Shown here: piece after piece, positions 61,956-64,000 of the stretch
Layout of the letters: each line of letters starts with the position of its first letter
Numbering within the stretch: the first letter of the stretch is position 1
Origin: Zoogloea dura
GTDB lineage: Bacteria; Pseudomonadota; Gammaproteobacteria; Burkholderiales; Rhodocyclaceae
Length of the DNA: 64,000 nucleotides
Direction of reading: 5' to 3'
Assembly: GCF_012927165.1 (NCBI RefSeq)
Contig: NZ_JABBGA010000005.1
Span: 186,001 to 250,000, forward strand
Made by a program: the position numbers and the translations under genes
Notes under the pieces: model-generated
What the model saw: the letters and a program-made list of their open reading frames with translations, nothing else
What the model was told of the DNA's origin: nothing
Database searches by the model: none

Positions 61956-63154
61956 TGAGCGTGTCTGCTTCTGACGCTGCGCTGATCAGCCTGTCGGGCA
62001 TCGGCAAGTCCTACCCGATCGCCAATTCCGCTGCAGGACGAATCCGGACGCTGTATGCGCTGCTGCGCCGTCGCCCCTTTGCCGAGCGTTACGATGCCCT
62101 GACGGATATCAATCTTGAAGTCAGGCCCGGGGAGTCCCTGGGGCTTATCGGGGTGAATGGTGCCGGCAAATCCACCCTGCTCAAGGTCATCGCCGGTGTC
62201 GTGAAACCCACCTCGGGCGAGATCAAGCTGCGGGGCAGGATCAGCGCCTTGCTGGAACTTGGCGCAGGCTTTCACCCGGAATATACCGGCCGGCAGAACG
62301 TCTTCCTGGCCACCGCCCTGATGGGCATGAGCGAGCAGGAAACCCGGGCCCAGCTCGATGGCATTCTCGCCTTTGCCGATATCGGCGAGCACGTGGATCA
62401 GCCGATCAAGCACTATTCCTCCGGGATGATCGTGCGCCTCGGCTTTGCGGTGGCTACCGCGGTGCGGCCCGATATCCTGATCACCGATGAAGTGCTGGCC
62501 GTTGGCGACGAATCCTTTCAGCGCAAGTGCATCGCCTGGATGGAAAATTACCTGTCGAGCGGCGGCACCTTGCTGCTGTGCGCCCACAGCATGTTTCACA
62601 TTCAGAAGCTGTGCCAGAAGGCGGCGTGGATCCACGACGGCCGTGTACGGGCTTACGGTGACGCTCATCGGGTGACCCGTGAATACCTCGCCTGGCACGA
62701 CGCCCGTAATGCGCCCAAGGTGCAGAGTCATGCCCAGGCGCTGAAGAGCGGCGTCTACGCGCTGCTGTCCATGCTGTTGAACGACCAGTCCGGTCAGGAG
62801 GGTGCGATCCTACCGATGGGCGCATCATTGCGGGTCAGCGGCAGGGTGTTCTCGCCCGATGACCGGGCGCCCACCGTGCTGGTCGGCATCGTGCGCAAGG
62901 ATGGAATGCCGATCTACGGCGTGTCCTCCGAGATGGATGGCCATGTGCTGGTTCGGGTGGCCCCCAACGAGTTCGCCTACGATTTCGAGATACCCGAACT
63001 GTCGTTGTTGCCTGGCGAATACACACTCAAGGGGCATGCCCTCGATCCCGAAGCCTATCGCCTGTTCGACGAGATCACCGCGGACCTGACTGTCCTCGGT
63101 GAAAGCCGTGAGATGGGCGTTTGCCGCCTGCCGCATCGGTGGAACGCCATCTGA
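61955..63154 (+). CDS. Polysaccharide ABC exporter ATPase with C-terminal binding domain (Wzt-like)
   Basis: Cytoplasmic ATPase of 399 residues. Walker A GVNGAGKST, the signature HYSSGMIVRLGFAVAT and Walker B DILITDEVLAVGD are complete, and the long linker ISALLELGAGFHPEYTGR is typical of O-antigen/teichoic-acid exporters. Residues about 255-399 form an extra C-terminal domain like the carbohydrate-binding Wzt-C domain, which recognises the modified end of the exported chain. This implies an O-antigen-like glycan with a non-reducing-end modification. Confidence 0.93.
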   Translation: MSVSASDAALISLSGIGKSYPIANSAAGRIRTLYALLRRRPFAERYDALTDINLEVRPGESLGLIGVNGAGKSTLLKVIAGVVKPTSGEIKLRGRISALLELGAGFHPEYTGRQNVFLATALMGMSEQETRAQLDGILAFADIGEHVDQPIKHYSSGMIVRLGFAVATAVRPDILITDEVLAVGDESFQRKCIAWMENYLSSGGTLLLCAHSMFHIQKLCQKAAWIHDGRVRAYGDAHRVTREYLAWHDARNAPKVQSHAQALKSGVYALLSMLLNDQSGQEGAILPMGASLRVSGRVFSPDDRAPTVLVGIVRKDGMPIYGVSSEMDGHVLVRVAPNEFAYDFEIPELSLLPGEYTLKGHALDPEAYRLFDEITADLTVLGESREMGVCRLPHRWNAI

Positions 63155-64000
63155 CTTCCAGAGGCAGCAGGGCTGTCTTGTCGGCCCTGCTGCTTGGCGT
63201 CATCGGGGCTGTTGCCCTGGCGCTGGTGGGGGGCGGCAAGGTGGCCGCGCTGTACCTGGTTCTGCCAGTGGCGGCGGCCCTGCGCTGGGCGTCCTGGCTG
63301 AGGCAGGCGACGGGCCTGGCGAGTCTTGCCGGTGGGTGGTCTCTCGCCATGCTGGCGCTCACCGCCTTGTTGACCTGTCTTGAGCTGGCGCGTGTTCCAG
63401 CGCAGGTGTCCGCCCTTGCGCTTGGAGGCCTGCTGCTGTGGGTGCCCCGTGGAAGCCGGTCTGAGTTGGCCAGTCAGACGACCGGGATGGCTAGCTTATT
63501 CCTGCTGGTGCTGGTGTCCCTGGGCCTGCTCGGCGCCTGGGGCTGCAGCCTGTGGAGCGGGCTGCAGCTCCTGGGGCAGGGTGGGGACTGGCTGCTCTGG
63601 CAGGATTGGAGCAACCACGGTGTGGTGATCGATGTGCTGGCCCAGGGCCGGGAGTTCGGCCTGCGCGATATCCGGGCAAGGGGCTTGCCCCTGCTGCCTT
63701 ACCACTATCTGAGCTACGGTCTGCCGGCCTGGCTGGCCGCCTTGTCTGGCGTTGGCGGAATCGCCATGGCGCTGGCACTGTGGTGGCCTGTCGGTCTGCT
63801 CCTGCTGGTGACCGCGGGGAGTGAGTGGGTGGCCCGGCTGAGGCCCGAGCAGCCGTGGCTGGCGCTGGTCGTGCCCTTGTCCCTGTTCCTGCCGGATGCG
63901 GCCCTGCTCGGGTCGGGGCATGCCTTCCTGGGGTGGCACTGGCTGCAGATCATCGCCCCGGGTAGCCTCTACGGCGGGGCTGTGGTGGTGCTGTTGTCGA
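63139..64000 (+). CDS. Polytopic membrane protein, 3' end cut by window edge
   Basis: An uninterrupted frame runs from GTG at 63139 (16-base overlap with the ATPase gene) to the window edge, 287 codons. It has many Leu/Val-rich membrane segments and a soluble-facing stretch LLWQDWSNHGVVIDVLAQGR with RGLPLLPYHYLSYGLP. The context suggests a glycosyltransferase (GT-C type) or polysaccharide polymerase, but no diagnostic motif is in the visible part. No ATG is available near the start, so the GTG is provisional. Confidence 0.7.
   Translation, partial: MERHLTSRGSRAVLSALLLGVIGAVALALVGGGKVAALYLVLPVAAALRWASWLRQATGLASLAGGWSLAMLALTALLTCLELARVPAQVSALALGGLLLWVPRGSRSELASQTTGMASLFLLVLVSLGLLGAWGCSLWSGLQLLGQGGDWLLWQDWSNHGVVIDVLAQGREFGLRDIRARGLPLLPYHYLSYGLPAWLAALSGVGGIAMALALWWPVGLLLLVTAGSEWVARLRPEQPWLALVVPLSLFLPDAALLGSGHAFLGWHWLQIIAPGSLYGGAVVVLLS

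Overview
The window reads as a single stretch of chromosome from a high-GC Gram-negative bacterium, most likely a betaproteobacterium of the Rhodocyclales type (Azospira/Dechloromonas/Azoarcus relatives). That placement is an inference from the gene set (system I cytochrome c maturation, fused indolepyruvate ferredoxin oxidoreductase, aryl polyene cluster, UbiC/UbiA, WaaA, a GspE-to-GspD type II secretion operon) and from codon use; no rRNA or taxonomic marker is present. Gene density is very high, genes overlap by ATGA/GTGA in most operons, and no gap without a gene exceeds 300 bases. I saw no tRNA, rRNA, CRISPR array, insertion sequence or phage gene.

Layout. (1) 1-4971, minus: ccmABCDEF and the 5' part of ccmG. 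(2) 5090-7153, minus: an orphan ParA-like ATPase, a membrane-anchored methyltransferase, a GNAT acetyltransferase and a strong terminator hairpin. A tandem 80-base repeat (7213-7373) separates these from (3) 7378-10962, a fused indolepyruvate ferredoxin oxidoreductase. (4) 11197-30803: an aryl polyene (xanthomonadin-like) pigment locus made of two convergent gene sets. The plus-strand set has a PAP2 phosphatase, a halogenase-like flavoprotein, an XanB2-type chorismatase, a MipA/OmpV porin-like protein, an acyltransferase and a GT2 glycosyltransferase. The minus-strand set has ACP, KS, ACP, membrane protein, aryl ligase, dehydratase, acyltransferase, LolA-like, MMPL exporter, polysaccharide deacetylase, methyltransferase, KS, chain-length factor, dehydratase, ketoreductase and a cation/proton antiporter. 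The chorismatase should supply a hydroxybenzoate starter, the ligase should load it on ACP, the KS/CLF-KR-DH set should build the polyene, and the acyltransferases, LolA-like protein and MMPL pump should attach it to lipid and move it to the outer membrane. (5) 30940-33361, minus: a DUF4105 (Lnb-type) protein and a DUF3015 protein, with a terminator hairpin that also contains the DUF4105 ribosome binding site. (6) 33503-36235, minus: a chemoreceptor and a D-lactate/glycolate-type FAD dehydrogenase. (7) 36371-42376, plus: RidA, RecG, UbiC, UbiA and a SEC-C/TPR/GT41 protein. (8) 42373-44854: WaaA (minus) and a UDP-glucuronate epimerase-like protein (plus). (9) 44965-57880, plus: a large periplasmic TPR protein followed by gspEFGHIJKLM, a GspC/PulP-like gene and gspD. 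(10) 57966-61095, plus: a small lipoprotein-like gene, a very strongly codon-biased surface protein with its own promoter and terminator, and a parvulin-type prolyl isomerase. (11) 61164-64000, plus: Wzm/Wzt-type polysaccharide ABC exporter and the 5' part of a polytopic membrane protein that runs off the window.

The themes are envelope and surface: cytochrome c maturation, outer-membrane pigment, LPS core (WaaA), polysaccharide export, and a secretion machine lying directly upstream of an apparently abundant exported protein. The most interesting candidates are the secretion system/surface protein/prolyl isomerase block, the DUF3015-DUF4105 pair with its embedded terminator, and the unusual additions to the aryl polyene locus.
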